A stretch of DNA of 64,000 bases from Lineus longissimus (Eukaryota > Nemertea > Pilidiophora > Heteronemertea > Lineidae): positions 9,264,953 through 9,328,952 of the forward strand of contig NC_088324.1 in the NCBI RefSeq assembly GCF_910592395.1. Direction: 5' to 3'. Shown here piece after piece: positions 12,632 through 27,600 of the stretch. Made by a program: the position numbers and the translations under genes. The notes beneath the pieces were generated by a model, which searched no databases, was not told the DNA's origin, and saw only the letters and a list, made by a program, of their open reading frames with translations. The first letter of the stretch is position 1. Every line of letters begins with the position of its first letter.

Positions 12632-15600
12632 ATGGATTCAAGACTTCGGTAACATATCTATTATCCGATTCAGTGGTCTATATTTATGTTGCATTGCGTA
12701 GAACATGGTAATTTTGATGGCAGCTTGGGAGCAAAACTCTAGACATTACTCATCAGTACATACATGCGCATGCACACACACACTGCACTTATAGTTATAG
12801 TTATACTAATGTCTTTACTCTGAACTCGGCTCTATTATACTAATGTCTTTACTCTCAACTCGGCTCTGTAAGACCAGGTTGATAATACCGCCCAATACCG
12901 TTACCACATTTATGATGTTTATTCATAAGGACATTCATCCAGGTTAGGGGTGTTACTGTTAGGCCTATAAAAATTCTTGTCAGACCTCGCTGCTTCGAAT
13001 CGTGATTTTGGGTAATCCTACCTATGTCGTTGATGATCTAGTCTTATACAGCCGTTGAGAGTATATACACAAGGTATGCAGTATGAGTATAAGTATAGTG
13101 TGTGTGTGTGTGTAGATCTACATCTAGAACTAGGTGACAGTGGACATGCTATATAACTGAGATGATGTCCATACTACTTCAGGTGTAATAAAAATTTCTC
13201 CCCAGTACCAATTATAGTAGCAAATGTATTCTGAATATATATGGCATGTACATGTACATATACAGTAGCCAACAATTTCCCCCCTTGGCAATGACCGTCC
13301 CTCGAATATGTTCTGTACCGAATTGGCTGCAATAGACCCTTTTACACCAGGCGGAGGAAGTCATTGCAGGCCCAATCAAACCTAAATATAGGCACAACAA
13401 ACAAGTCAAAGGTCATGTGGTGTGCAACCATGTGGTCTTTTGTTTGCTGCTTGTTTGTTGTGGCCAGCAGTGGCTTCCTCTGCATGGTGTGAGGGCCTCT
13501 ATTGACATGGATTGGCACCCATCGGTTTCAAGTATTTGAAGACCTCCGCAAGAATGCTCTACAAAAAATCAATTCCCCAACCTTGGTTTGATTTTTGGAA
13601 TGTTTTTAAAATGTATTTCATTTGAAGGATCATTTTCATTGCAGGGAGAAGCCCTCAAAACTGTTTGAAATATTCGTTGAGGTGGCACGACCCTCATCCC
13701 CGAGCGAAGGTAATACACACACATTTTACATTCTTAATACCTTAATTTCCATATAGATCATGAAGAAGACAAACTCTACATCTATGCTTGTATGACTTTT
13801 TAGGTCACGTAGGACATGTTAGTGTTGGGCAGAAAACAGAGTGTAGCACGTTGATATCACATGCAGTGTTGTGTTGAATTTTTAGGAATTAAACCAAACT
13901 AGACGTATTGGTTGCCTTGACGAACACTGCAAGTGTGGATGGAGTATGTAAAATGTTGGCAAAAACTATTATGGGGCCTTTCTGGAGTTTTGGACCAAAT
14001 GTTAGCTCTACCATTTTTTAGTGTGACAACCATTGGTTTTATAAAGTTTTTCAAAAAGTTAAAGTTTTGGGTTTTCAGTCTGATATCGGCTACATTGACC
14101 GTCCTTAGACTGCAAATAGCAGGCAGTGTTTTTCTTTGGACATAAAAGTGATTGTAAATTGTTCCGAAGTTTGAAATTCTCTGAGATAACTTCGGTGTGA
14201 AGGTTTTACTCAGAGTCAGAAAATCCTCCTAGTTCTGTGAATGTGTTGCAGGTCAACTTGTTATTGTTATATGTTTTTTTTTATCTAATCATATAATCAC
14301 TGTACATAAATGTAATTGTAACTTTGCCTCTGATGGGCGTTATTGATTTGATGAATGAAGCTGAATCTGAATCTGTTTCAGTGCCATTTGTACTTCAACA
14401 GTATCCTGATCCTTATGATGATAAGGCAAGTATTACAAATAAAGGAAATTGTCTTGAGGTAAAAAAGGCATTCTCTGTTTTGGTGGCATGGGATATTAAA
14501 AAAGGCTACCCTACTTATAATGGAATTGAACTTGCCACTGATGAAAAAATAGAAGATTTTTAAGAGAAAATTGTGAAAAGGTAGGGTGTCACACCCTGCT
14601 AGATCTTTGTCTAGATGACAAGGACTTGTATGTACTGAACATCACCACTTTTTCACAACACTTTATGTTTGCGATTTGCGGACATTACCAAAAACTTTTT
14701 GGATTATGATATTGCTTTAAATTTTTCCAATCAAAAAGCTCTAAAAAATTACAATACTTGTATAGTTTATGAAACGTGATGATGCGTCTTGTCTTTATTG
14801 CAGGAAGTCCTGAAGTCGATACCTCAGTTTGTTTTTCCGTGTGATTTTCAATGGTAAGTTGTAACATACACAGTACATGTACTTGAAAACACCTTTCTTC
14901 TTGTGATGTAGCACTGTTCACAATGTACATCGCACGGTACCTCCTTTTGGCAGCTGCGGTTATTGACGGGTGACCATAACCTCTTGGAATAAGGAAGTAG
15001 CCTAAATTTCATTTCATTGCTCAGTTTGAGGTGTTTAAGAATGGAAATTGATTCCACAATGTCAGTATAGGTTGTCTCGTCAAACACCATTGGGGTGAAG
15101 CTGTCATTTGCCCCAAACTTCAGCTAGCCGCATCGGTTTTAGGCTACCTCTAAGCCCGACCCTGGCAGTGTTTGGTGAGACAACCAATACCTCCAATGGC
15201 TTCATCTCCACCATGCATGCCATGACCACAGGTAGCTTCTTCTCATAGTGCAATTAGAGAGTACAATTTTCTGAAACTGTTTCAAAACTGCCCTCGCCCA
15301 ATTAGTTCAGACTTGAGCCCAGAGGTCCATCTTCACGGAATAGAACAGGGTTGTGCTTTAAAATGGATAATTGATATGATGAGTTGTTTCATTGATATTG
15401 TGGGGTTTCCATTTCAATTTTTCTAGCCGTCTCCTGCTGTCAGAATTGCCAAGGTCTCGAGGAATTGTCCATCGGTAAATTGTACATTGTATATGCTTGA
15501 CCACTGTAACACATAAGGGACCATCTCAAATACCATGAAGCTACAGAGGATAAAATGGTTTCATCTGAGGGGGGGATTAGATCTATAGGCCAGGGATTTA

Positions 15601-18600
15601 TTGTGACACCCTTATAAAAACTCCAATAACAACTTCATGCTGGATAGGCATCGTATAAAGGTGAAATGGTCTCATCTTTTTTGCCTTCACAAAGTATTTT
15701 AAGATGGTCCCTTATTCGAGTAAAACTGGGCGTCAGTAATTGGTGAAGCGGGTTAAAAGTTTGCTCAGCCGGATGTGTCCCTGATCACTGATGCAAACTT
15801 GGAAAATGGCTACTCCATGAGTTTTGATTGTGATGTTGCTCTGTCATTTTTAAATCCTTCTTTGACAAGTTTAGAAAATCATCTCCCAACTTTAACAAAT
15901 TCTTCAGTGTGGTAGTAGGGTAAGTGTGTTCGTTCAAAAAATGTCCAGGCTTTTTTAACATTTGTGACCCTCTTTGAGTAAACCTAGTTTAGGTCTGGCT
16001 TGGTTTTGAAGGGTCTATATGGTGACTTCAATCATAACAAGTAAATGCAACTGTTGCAAGTGGTTGAAGAACAGCATGTTCATCATTATATCACAATAGT
16101 TTTTCGAAAGGAACAGGCCTAGCCCCTGCCAGGCAACTTTGGCAAGGTTTTCTCAGAGAGGGTCCCATTTTGTACAATTCATATATCTGACTGTCATCTC
16201 ATATTCTATACTCTCTCTATAAGTTATAATTAATGGGATTTTATAAGAAATTTGAGCTAATATCATTATCTAACATATTCTTCTGTTAACTCTTTGACCA
16301 CTTGAGGCAAAAAATGTCGGTTCCCCGAGTACCAGGGTCACACACTTTTTCAAATGTCAAAAGTAAATTGAAAACATGCTCATTACACCCTCACTAGTCT
16401 TTTATTTTACTCTCCTGAACCCCCTAAAGCATCTTTTGTAGGTCGACTGGCAGTTGTGATCCTTTAGATCAGAAAAACTGGTCAGAATGTACAGAAGGTA
16501 GCTTACTAGTTGTCTAACTTACAAACTAAGCGTTACTAAATGTCACTTCCAATCAGTGGCATTGTAATCTAGCTGACGAAGGATCTAGACTGGTTAGACA
16601 ATTCCATATTATTTTCAATATGTTATGATCTGTGTTCCCAACATACATGTAGATGAACATACAGACTTGTACATGTGTATTCTATGGTGAAACTGCGTAG
16701 AATAGAAAGAATTAAAGGAACGGTGTCATACACTTGTCTTTGGGTTTAGAATGCCAAGCCGGCACTATAGTCTATAGAGTTCCTGTCGAGGGCAGTTTTT
16801 GGATGCATCAGAGAATGTACACAGATACCAGTTGTGGAATAACTCTGTTCTGACCTTCACAAAACAACTCTGTAGCTTTACATTGATGACGTTCCGTTCA
16901 CTGATTAACTACGCCTGTACGGCAACACTTCCTTTAATGTTGATGATAACATGTTTACCATTCAATATGATCAACCGAATTCTTGGAGCAGGTTTATCAT
17001 CGTTTATCATTAGCTTCGTCAGTCTATGCTAGCGAGGTGCACCAAGGTGTCTTCCATCAGTCAGTTACTTCTCGGAAAATTGGCTTTCATACCTATTCTC
17101 AGGCTAAACAAAGTTTTGTTTTATTATTTCAGCCAGTTATTTCCTGTGATTCATTTCAAAAACCTGAGTCAGGTTATTGGCAAAGATAGAACACCACAGT
17201 GTTCTCCACTGCCTATTTTGTCAGACCAAAATTGCCATAAGACCAAAGAACAGACAGAGGTATTTGTTACCTGCAGACGCTGTGACAATATTATTTGAAG
17301 TTGAACGAGTTTGAAATCGAAGGACACTTTCTTGTTGATTGCCTCACTTCTAAGCAAAAGGTACAATAAGTGGTTATATAGAGATATTTGTATCAATGAA
17401 ATTGTCTCTTTTTCTTTGCAGCCCAAATGTGGATCACTTCACTTTTGTTCTGACGGACATCGAAAGCAAGTACAAGTTCGGATTCTGCCGATACGCGACC
17501 CGGGCTGAGACATGTTTGTGCATCGTCAGGTAAGTTAGAAACATGACACCAGGCTACACTTCAAAGAGTGGACAAAGAAAAGAGATGTGTACACCACTAA
17601 ACTGATCCTGATAGCCAGGTGGTTCGAGCATCTGCCTCATCGACAGACGGTCTAAGTTTGTGCAACGTTGTTTGCCGTTTTTGGATACAGCCGACTTAAG
17701 AGCCCTTGAAATAAGAGATTTTCATTGCATAGACATGAGATAATTAATTGCTGTGATGTGTAACAAAATATCCCTCATCTGCGAGTAACACAATCACTGG
17801 CTTTGATATCAAAACAAATTTGCGTGCCTGTTTTCAGTTGCCTGCCTTGGTACGAGGTATTCTACAAACTCCTGAACAGTTTGGCGGAAATTTTGAACCG
17901 GACGGACAATAACGCCATCGGACCACTGCTGTCGGCCATCACGCAGCGTCCCATGCCATCGCCTAATGAACAGGTCGAAATTATATCTGCTTGTGCCAAA
18001 CAGGTGAGGTTATTCTCCAAAGCAGGCATGATAGTCAAGCATAGGGTTGTAATGGAGTTACTTGCAAGGAAGAACCCAGAGTTGTGTCTGTATGAAAAAA
18101 TGTGGGGTCCCCTCCCCCTTCGAGCTTGATACAGTCTTTTATGATGTCTATGTACCTAGGCAAACAAAAAACACGACCAGAAGAGGATCTACTCCTAATA
18201 GGTGAATGTAAAGTAGTGCTTGATTATAATCTGTTCTACTTGGATATGGTTTGTTATGATGGCCGATGCAGTTTTTTTCGTGTGTCCAGCATTCGAAATG
18301 TTTGGTGTCTACCTTTTCAGTCTTTCACATTCACATGTCCCGATCCTGAACGCTTGCCTACAGTTCCTGAAAATGTGAGTAAAAATCATTCTGGCCGAAT
18401 CAGCAAAGAATAACTCTCCTGAAACAACACCTTTTCAGGGAGTGTTTTGCTTTGTAAAGCGCCTGAGAATTTAAGTTTTTCTTTTAATTCAGGCGCTATA
18501 GAAATTCTTATATTCATTCATTCATTCAATATAAGCATCGCATTCTCCACAAAATTCCTGTAAAAACTTTGATGACGCTTGCTTTAACAGATTTTGTTAA

Positions 18601-21600
18601 GACAGTAGTTACGGATCTGCAACTCGAGGTTTATCAAGATGTAATGTAGCGGTCAACGTGAATTCTGTTGTATCTTTCCAGAGAAATCTAACTGAGTATT
18701 ATACTGCCATCGACCCTCACAATATGATGGTGATTTTTGCCAGGTAAGACTTGCGTTTTTTGCTTTATAGACTCCGACAAAGTTGACCTCAAGTCACACA
18801 ATGCAGAATTGTGTCGACAATCCTGTTAGCCTGTGATTGTTGTCTCACAAGTATACAGTGCTATTCTATAAGAACACAGCTTTTGTCGTTTTTGATCAGA
18901 GCTTTTGATTGGATAAATAAAATGACGAGGATCTGGGTGTCTACTGCATGCATGTCATTACTCAAGCCTGCAAATATCCCTGAACCCTAGAATTGTATTC
19001 TGGGGTAAAATGTTCGAAGACTTAAAAAGATTGAAATCTATGCATGTTTGTCTTTCCAGTATGCTGTATGAGCGTCGTATTTTAATAACGTCACGTCGGA
19101 TGAGCCGCCTAACTGCCTGTGTCCATGGGTCTGCCTCACTTCTCTACCCAATGTACTGGTAAGTGCCAAGCTAATTCATCAGTCCTTTGATATTCATTCT
19201 CAACAGGAGAGGTTGCAGTTTTGGCATCTTGAAATTCTATTCCTCGATCAAATGGCAAATTCACCATTATATTTTTCCTCCAGCTATAGCTGTTGACATC
19301 AAAAGTAAATTTTGCCTGAAGCTCATTTAATAGTCAAATGAATGTAGAATAGTAAACTTAAAGAGCATTTAGTGGCTGCTTGGACCAGTTGTGCTGGGTC
19401 ATATAAGAAAGTAACTTCGGAGGTGACCATCGAATGAGTTTCCGACAAGTCTGATCTTGCTGCGGTATGCTTCATACTTTACTGATAGACGTGTTCATTT
19501 GATTGCAGGCAACATCTGTATATCCCAGTCTTACCCGCTCATCTCCTTGACTACTGCAGGTAGGTGAAGTCATAGTCAATCCTGGCATTCGATTATCACT
19601 ATCAGTGTATAAAAACAGTTTTTCAGTTAAAGAAATATGAAGTCAGGGTGTCATTCTGAGCACTTAAGAGAAGCGTGGATAAAAATGTATTAAATTTACT
19701 ATCAAATATAAAGTGAGATCAAAATTCGAATTAAAAAGGCCGAAATGATTATACCGGGAACTGATGACTGTCCCAGGAAAAATATATTCTCTTCATATTT
19801 CAGTGCACCGATGCCATTCATGATTGGAATTCATTCTAATCTTATGACGGTGAGGAATTTACTACATATAGCTTTGAAATTTGATAGAGATGAGAGTTAT
19901 GGCTTGATATAAGACCTATTCGACGATGGGACATACATGTACTAAGAAGATGGTGTGCTGAGCACCAAATGATTATATGACCTCTGCCCACTTCATTTAT
20001 CCTGAATGTGGCTTACTTCTATTTCAGAAAACAAAACCGATGGAATTGGGTGATGTAGTGATATTAGATGCTGATAACAACACAGTTATTACTGAATATG
20101 ATGACCTTGCTACCCTACCTCCGGAGATTGTAAGTATAGTTTAAATGGAGCTCCTGCCTTCATCGGGGAAGGGGGGCGGGTCACACAGTTGACAGGCAGA
20201 TTTTACTTAACAAAAACTTTCATGGGAAAGTGCATATAGTGTGTTCAGATTTAACTCGACAATAACACCTGCAGATGCCCTAATATCCAATCATCTCCCT
20301 CTTGAAGGGGTGTGTAAATATACGGCTTCAAAAACTATTCATGGAAAAGACTTGTATGTTCCCATCATTTGACTTTCAGGTTTCATCACTAAAAAAGAGG
20401 TTAAAAGGTCAACAAACTGACAAGATCAAAACCGATAGCGGCCTGGGCGGGGATGGGCTTGCACGGGCCTTTCTCAAGGCGCTGGTTGGCCTGATTGGGG
20501 GATATCGAGATGCCTTGAAGTTCCGAGAAGGGGAGCAGATCACATTTGATCGGGAAGCGTTTGTGATTTCGCGGCCACCAAGTATGCAGCCATTCTTGGA
20601 GAAAATATTACAATTACAAATATTTGTGCAGGTAGGGAAAGATGAATTGTTTTATTCTGTTATGAGTTTATCAGTTGAAGATTCAACCGCTTGCCTGACC
20701 TACTTGTCTCTACCCTTGTGCCTGGACTCCTCTGCCTTGCAGATGCAAAGAAAACATTCGAGCAGAAAGTGCCATCACATGTAGCCTGAGAGTTGCAGTG
20801 TTTCTTCTAATGAAAATAGAGTGGCGCAGTACCCTGCCCCTCTAAAAGTGCTCCATGCCTATTTTCAAAACAGCTGGTGCATTTTCTATTACAGAAGGCT
20901 TCTAACCCTGCTCTTTTTCTCAGTGCACCCTGCCCTTTTCATTGCTGCTTACCAAAGACGCTGCCCTCCAAAGAAAACTAAGTGAGCCAGGCTAGTAGTA
21001 TCAACAGCAGAAATATGCTATTTGGGTGCACCCTGCCCTTTTCTTTGCTACTTACCAAAGTCCCTGCCCTTCCAGAGAAAACTAAGTGAGCTAGGCTAGC
21101 AAAATCAACAACAGAAATATGCCATATAGGTGCAAACCAGCTTCACAAGACATTGCCTGAAAGATTTTAGTTGAGTTTTACGACAGTGTTTCGAACAGAG
21201 AATGTATTCATGAAATGGTTTACATTTAGGTAGGCCATCCATCCCTGATATAATGGGGGACCCCATCTAAAACATTTCACTACTATTTCTTCAGTTCATC
21301 AACGACCGCTTGGACCTGCTCAACACGGGGCAAGGCTTCACGGACGAGTTTGAGATGGAGGTGAACATGTGGGCAGATAAGATGGGCACGAGTTCAAAAT
21401 ATAAGGAGTGGCTCAGTAGTGCAAAGGTAAGCATCCGGAATGAAACCTTTTAAAAATTGTTAGGGCTAGTAAACCATACCATTGAAACCTTTTGGAAAAA
21501 TTCAAGGCTAGTGAATTTAGACAAAGAGTGTCTCAAGATAATGTCCAGAAGGCACCCAAGGTTAGTTACTCAAATGCAACATGACTGTTCAACATGGCTT

Positions 21601-24600
21601 ATGAGTCCTGGCTCTTCCCACTAAGATACTGATCTCCCCATGCCTTTAACCTTTCAGAAAAAGGGGAAGCATTTAAAGAGGGAAGGCAAAGAGAAATGGA
21701 ACGACTTCACAAGCAAGGTACTGTCTTCATTAGAGTAGAACAGAATATAGAATCTGCTACAATCCAAGCTTCCTAGAATGTTGTCTCAATAACATGGTAT
21801 CTCCTTAGTCCCTGCTCCTAATACACTTTCTACCCAGCAGAATTGGCATGCTGTACACATAAAAGAAGGACTTAAGTTGCAGGGGGGGGGGGGGGGGGAA
21901 GAAGCCAGCCTTCTGCCGAAGCCATGTTAGATTACCTCATGCAAAATCTCCACTTGTTCCTTGTCATACTTTGAGAACTGCTTTTACACCTGCCTGTTCT
22001 TTAAAACCTAGCGTATGATGGGCATGAAACACTTCGATCCCCCAGGTGGGGTGGGTATAAAAGTGCCATCCAATCCAGGTCATAATTTCAGGCACAGCAG
22101 ATACCATCAGTTGAATCCAGTTCCTGGGTGCTTCTTTACTGACAAGTTCTCTCAATAGCTCTGTAGGCCTTCAGTACTAAACTTGCTTTACTAACCTCAC
22201 AGCTTTGACACATGCGGACCTATTTATACAAAGATACAACCTAGGATACCGAACTACTAAAAATGATGTCAAGACTCTGTTAGAAGTGTGAGTTATGACG
22301 TCATTTAAGTAGTCATGAAATACTTTTTTAAAGCATAGCCCTTAGTCAAAATCACAACACCTTTTGGGATGCCAATTTCTCATATTGGCCTTATGCCAAG
22401 TTCCTTTTGCAGTAGTAAATGAGCCGCAGCTGCCCTCTACAATGACACCACCTCGGCTGATTCTCACCACGCCTGCTGATCTATTCTCTGCCGCTACTGC
22501 ATGTACATAGCTATGTTCCATTTCAGGCTAACCCAGCCGTGAAGTCAGCCGTCAGGACCGTAAGTTTTCTAATTAGTGCTTGGTTACCTAGTTGAGCAGT
22601 TAACCCATTTCACGATCATGGGTGATATGAATAAAGACTAGCAAATGCTTTTATCTAAAACTCCATGTACATTTACACTAGGCCTTTCTGTACAAAATTG
22701 AAGTAAAAGCATTTGCTAGTCTTTATTCATATCACCCCTTATCTTCTGGTGATAGGGCCCAGTTTCTCAATCAGTGTTGGCAGTAACTTGGGCAATAAGT
22801 CCTAACGTTACTGGTGTTAATTAAAATTACGGAAGGGGATAGTCCTTAGTTGAGGTAATACTGGCATTTGTCTCAAATGGGGGTGATAGATGTTCCTGTG
22901 TACTAGATTTCCCCTTAGTTGGAAGACAAGATCATATACTGTATATCAAACTCAGAAATCTTTTGCGACCGTTTAATTTTGTGGTTCGACCTGAAATTTC
23001 AGATTCCGAGAGTACTGTGAAAAACCTTGGATGTGATGAGTGATTTTGTTTCTCTCCGCAGGTAAAAGACAAAAGCAAGAAGGCCTACAAAGATTTTAGA
23101 TCAAAATTTGATGATTTGAAAAAGGTATGGTATATCTTCAGAATTGTTTAAATTCTATTTCACAAAAAGGTGTTTTTAGGGGAGAGTTTTAGTGAAACCC
23201 TCCCCTTGAATTATTGATATTAGCAACCTTTATTATAAGAAATTGTAACTTCAGAGAAAATATTAGTGCATTGAGGGGAGGGGGCAGGTGTAGAGGAGTG
23301 ATTCCACTTCTGCAGGGAACCGCCTAGGTTTGCCTCGGTGGTGAAGCTTTGAATACAGAGATAGCAAACTGGGATGGCAAACTGCTCCAAGTTTTAACAA
23401 AACTTGTGTGGAGTCTGTCCTTTACTTTAGGGTCTGTGCGGTCTTCTTTTCCTTTCTGTTCAGTTTTGAGCCATAGTAGTAGTAGGCGGTGTATCTTGAC
23501 CTACTTTGCAGTGTAGAAAGATTCGGTTTAGTTAGTTGTAACGTTACGCGATATTGTATCGCCACTTCTGCGTTGTATCGCGATACAATATCACGCAATG
23601 TTACAAGTAGATATTAGTATACCTTCATCTGAGAATTAACACCTCACCAACAGCCAACAGGTTATGATATCCCTTCTTCGTTTTGTGTCTTAGTCAGCTT
23701 TTACGCATTGACTCTGACATGTGGTTGCACGTCAGCCTGATGATTGAGAAGTTGTGGGTTCTAATACATCCTAACTGGGCCAATACTTGTTTCCCCTACT
23801 GGTTGAATTTAAGTGAGAACTTTGTATCGCCCCCTTGACACCCCAGAAAGCTTGCAGTTGAGACTGGGATGATCATACTTAGCAAAAGTGCTTTGAGCAA
23901 GGTTCAAGATACCAGGCAAAGGTGCTAAATGAGTGAATATTTGGGGGGTGGGTCTCTTGAAACTTTGAATTTCATCCCAATGGCTTTGTTGAATTTTTTG
24001 CCCGACAGGATACTTCCAAACTTGGCACGATTCTGCCCCTGCAAGACAGTGATGATGATATGCATGCATACCAGAAATTCTCGGTATTTAACATTTCATT
24101 TAAAAATACAGCTTTGAAAGTCTTCAATTCATTGAATTTTAAAAAGGTCTGTTTCCACTACATCAGAGAGCCCAGGAAACTGCCCAGTTTTCATAGGTAC
24201 ATGCTTAATTTCTGTTGGCATAGCAATTGTAACTGACCACAAAATCTTGGCTAATTGCTTCAGTAAACATTTGTTGTGGAAACAGGCCTTGAGAATGTGT
24301 CTGCCTAGCGGCAAAACATGTTGTCAAACTGCTCTATCCTGCTGGCCCCTAGTAGGTCCCGGCTTTGAGTTTGCAATATTCTTACCCTTGTGAAAGTCAT
24401 GGGGCAGGAATGCTTAACCTCGGGGAATGTCCTATACTGCTCTGTTTATGGTTTTCCAGTGGGATAATTGATATGTTGTTGTTCCTTTCGTTGGTCAGAA
24501 TCAGAAAAATCGTAAGAACAGTGTTCCCGACTCTCGTGGTATGACTCGTTCACAGAGTCTGTTTACAAAATCGGAGGTAGGCACCCGGGTAAAAAAAACT

Positions 24601-27600
24601 TCATCCGAAAGTTTGATTGAAACACAGAATGTGACTCTTTGAGTATTGTTCAAGAGGCAGGAACCTGCAGAGTGAATATTTGGACCGAAGGCATTCTCAT
24701 GAGAAACTTGAGCAACATCACATTTCCTCACATGTACAAACATGAATGCCAGTTTAAGATTTTGACTATGGTTTTTTTTCAAACGACCTACACATGTTTC
24801 AGTGTTTATCATCAATGGCAAAACAGTGTTTTTCATCAATAGCAAAACACTGATTACTTTGTCAATGAAGGGAAATGATTCAGGGAAATACTGTGTCCAG
24901 ATATACACTTTGAATCATCCAGCCCTTGTGGGGTGTTTCAAGGCAAACTTGGGATGAAGTCACCTTTAGTTTCATTTGAATTCTTTTCTTTCGCCTTCCG
25001 CCTCTTCCGGAACCAAACCAGGAGAATAGGTTTGCCAACTTGGTGTGAAGCATTTGGGAAACCAGTGGTTTGCCATATCGTCGGAGTTGGTGGTTGCTAG
25101 CCATTGGTGATCTGTCACAGTGACCGGGAATTCTGGTTGAGTTGCGGCCTCAAGTTGCCGAGCTTGTTCTCTTGCGAGGTATCACCCATTGACCCCTCCC
25201 TGCAAACCTGCTGCTCCGTTACATTTTCCCCTGCCACCTGTTTAGATCGTAACCCCTGTAAAAATTACTAACTACTACCTGTCCGGTATGTCTTAAAAAA
25301 AACTATACGTGGCCTGAGGCTGACAAACGTTTGTGAAAATGTGAAAACTTTTACTGAATTTATTATTTACTGGAAAGGAATTGTGTGGAGTGAGTCTATG
25401 GTCAAAGACATAACAACTCCATGGGGAAGGGGGTTCGGTTTGAAATCATCTTCGCGCTTGATCATTGTTCCCTATTTTTCCACTTATTGGACAAAAGTTA
25501 TTCTTCAGCTTCTAGTGTTATATGACTGCTGTTATTTTTGATTTCAAAGTTGTGATATATGTAGAATTTGGCACGGAATTACACTTTAGAGCAGAGTTTC
25601 AATTTTGTTTTGCCTGTACCGAAAGCAAGGTTGCAAGCACATCAGCTTCCAGTATTGTTCTGTGTTAGATTGTAAGAAAAGTTATGAATGCTGCAGCGTT
25701 GATCAAATTAGATTAAATTCAGGGAGTAATATGACACCAATCTTTCCTTTTACTTCCCTGGAATGTGAATACGGGAGATCATGCTGCACCCCCAGGGGCC
25801 CACTCTCGGAGAAGTTGGTATTCACAGCCGCGTCCTGGAAAAAGCTGACTAGCAAAGAACCAAGGTTGCCAGGCAGATTCTTCTTCTCACCCCATTGAAA
25901 GGTGTGTGGTTTGAGGCTGCTCACGAAAGGGGCCTTGGAAAGATTTCCCGGTACACAGATGTGCAACCACTTCTTTGGGAGTGACCTGAAGGGCTGCACC
26001 CTTACAAAGAAAGCTGCATGCTGTTGTAAAATGCATGTAGAGGTTTAGTTCTCATGAAACTCTGTAACGGTATCAAAAGTATAAACGTGTTTTTTGTATC
26101 AATTTCATATTTATATCGAAAAGGTAAGCTGGTCCGCAAAGTCTCGAGCACACTTTAATATAAAGCACCGTAACTCGATCAAACGGGTGCTAATTCGGGA
26201 CGACATTTTGGGACGGCTTTCGAATGGTTCACATAATTTGGGTTACAAGGTAATTGAATTGAAAGATTTGGTGGTGTTGGCTGATGCCAGAGCTAATGTA
26301 CACAAGCAACCCATCTACTTCTAACCCATTCTTTTTGAGTTTGTGACAAAACTTTACCAGTAACTAACTAGGCCTAACTATTTTGGTACTTGTCAATTCA
26401 TTTAATCATGTGATGTGGTGGGAATGATCTTGCATGCATCTGGGAAGTTTGGATCTGATTTTCAAAACACATCTTCTGATGTCCGATCTTTCAAGCATTG
26501 ATAAAGACTAGTCTAAATCTTTATTAACCCTTGATATGATATGACAGTGCGTTCAGATTGAAGGGACTTCCGAGTAGTTTAATTGGAATTAACAGCCTGT
26601 TGGAGAATGGTGTGGCTATTTGAATTAAGAGTTTAAAATAACTAACGTATTAACCATATCGAATGTTAACTTAAAATCTTTCAGGAAACCTTTGAAAATT
26701 CTCTTTACCTTTGTCTAACTGATCAAGTAATAAAATCAAATCCTCAAAGTCTATTTGTATCTATGAAGCTAACTTTTACCTCTGCAGTGTTCTAATTTCC
26801 TGTGTTCCATTTAAAAAGAGGATGAAATTACCTTTTGACATTTCATCAATTTCACAACTTTTAACTTCGCTGTCTGTTTCAAACGATTTGACTTGGTCCT
26901 ATCTCTTGCAAAAAATTGTATGGCGGATTGTGACGTGTTGATAAAAAGCCAATAAATTTTCAGAGGCCTGTGCTTCGATGGGTAAAAAAGACACAAGATT
27001 CAACCTCTTGCTACTGAGGAAGACTGATTAGTCTCTGTCCCTGGACTCGGACTCCCCAACCTCATGTTGTGCATGGGTTGAAAAAGATCAACCACAAAAT
27101 ACCTACTTAATTACATGCTACATAGCACACATGAATGTAGAGAATGGGACAAGACCAAAGGATGTGACCAGCACATGGGAGACAGTGTGAGACAAGTTGC
27201 GCTCGCTTTCTGGCAAGTTTAAGAAAAGTGCTGATGGAAATGTGTTCACTGATTCACAGGTAGCAAGAGGGTTGATTCGAGAAAATCGGCAAAAACAAAA
27301 TTCCCATGAAAATTTAGGGTTTACGTCAGTCACTTTGTTAGAAATAGGAACCAACTTAATGTAAAATCGAACTTGCTTTCTTCATACTCTTCCTATGCTT
27401 ATAGTTCGTTTGAAGTCAAGTTTGATTGGTTTGACTGGATTAGAACTCTAAAACACTTAGGTTTCAATGTGAAATACATTGGGCCTCGTTTTGGTGGCAG
27501 AGGTTTTGGTGTCGCAACCATAACTGCATGGCTTGGGGTAATATTTGGAACCGGTGGTACACAATGAACAATTCATCATACTACAGTTGACTATTTGTAG

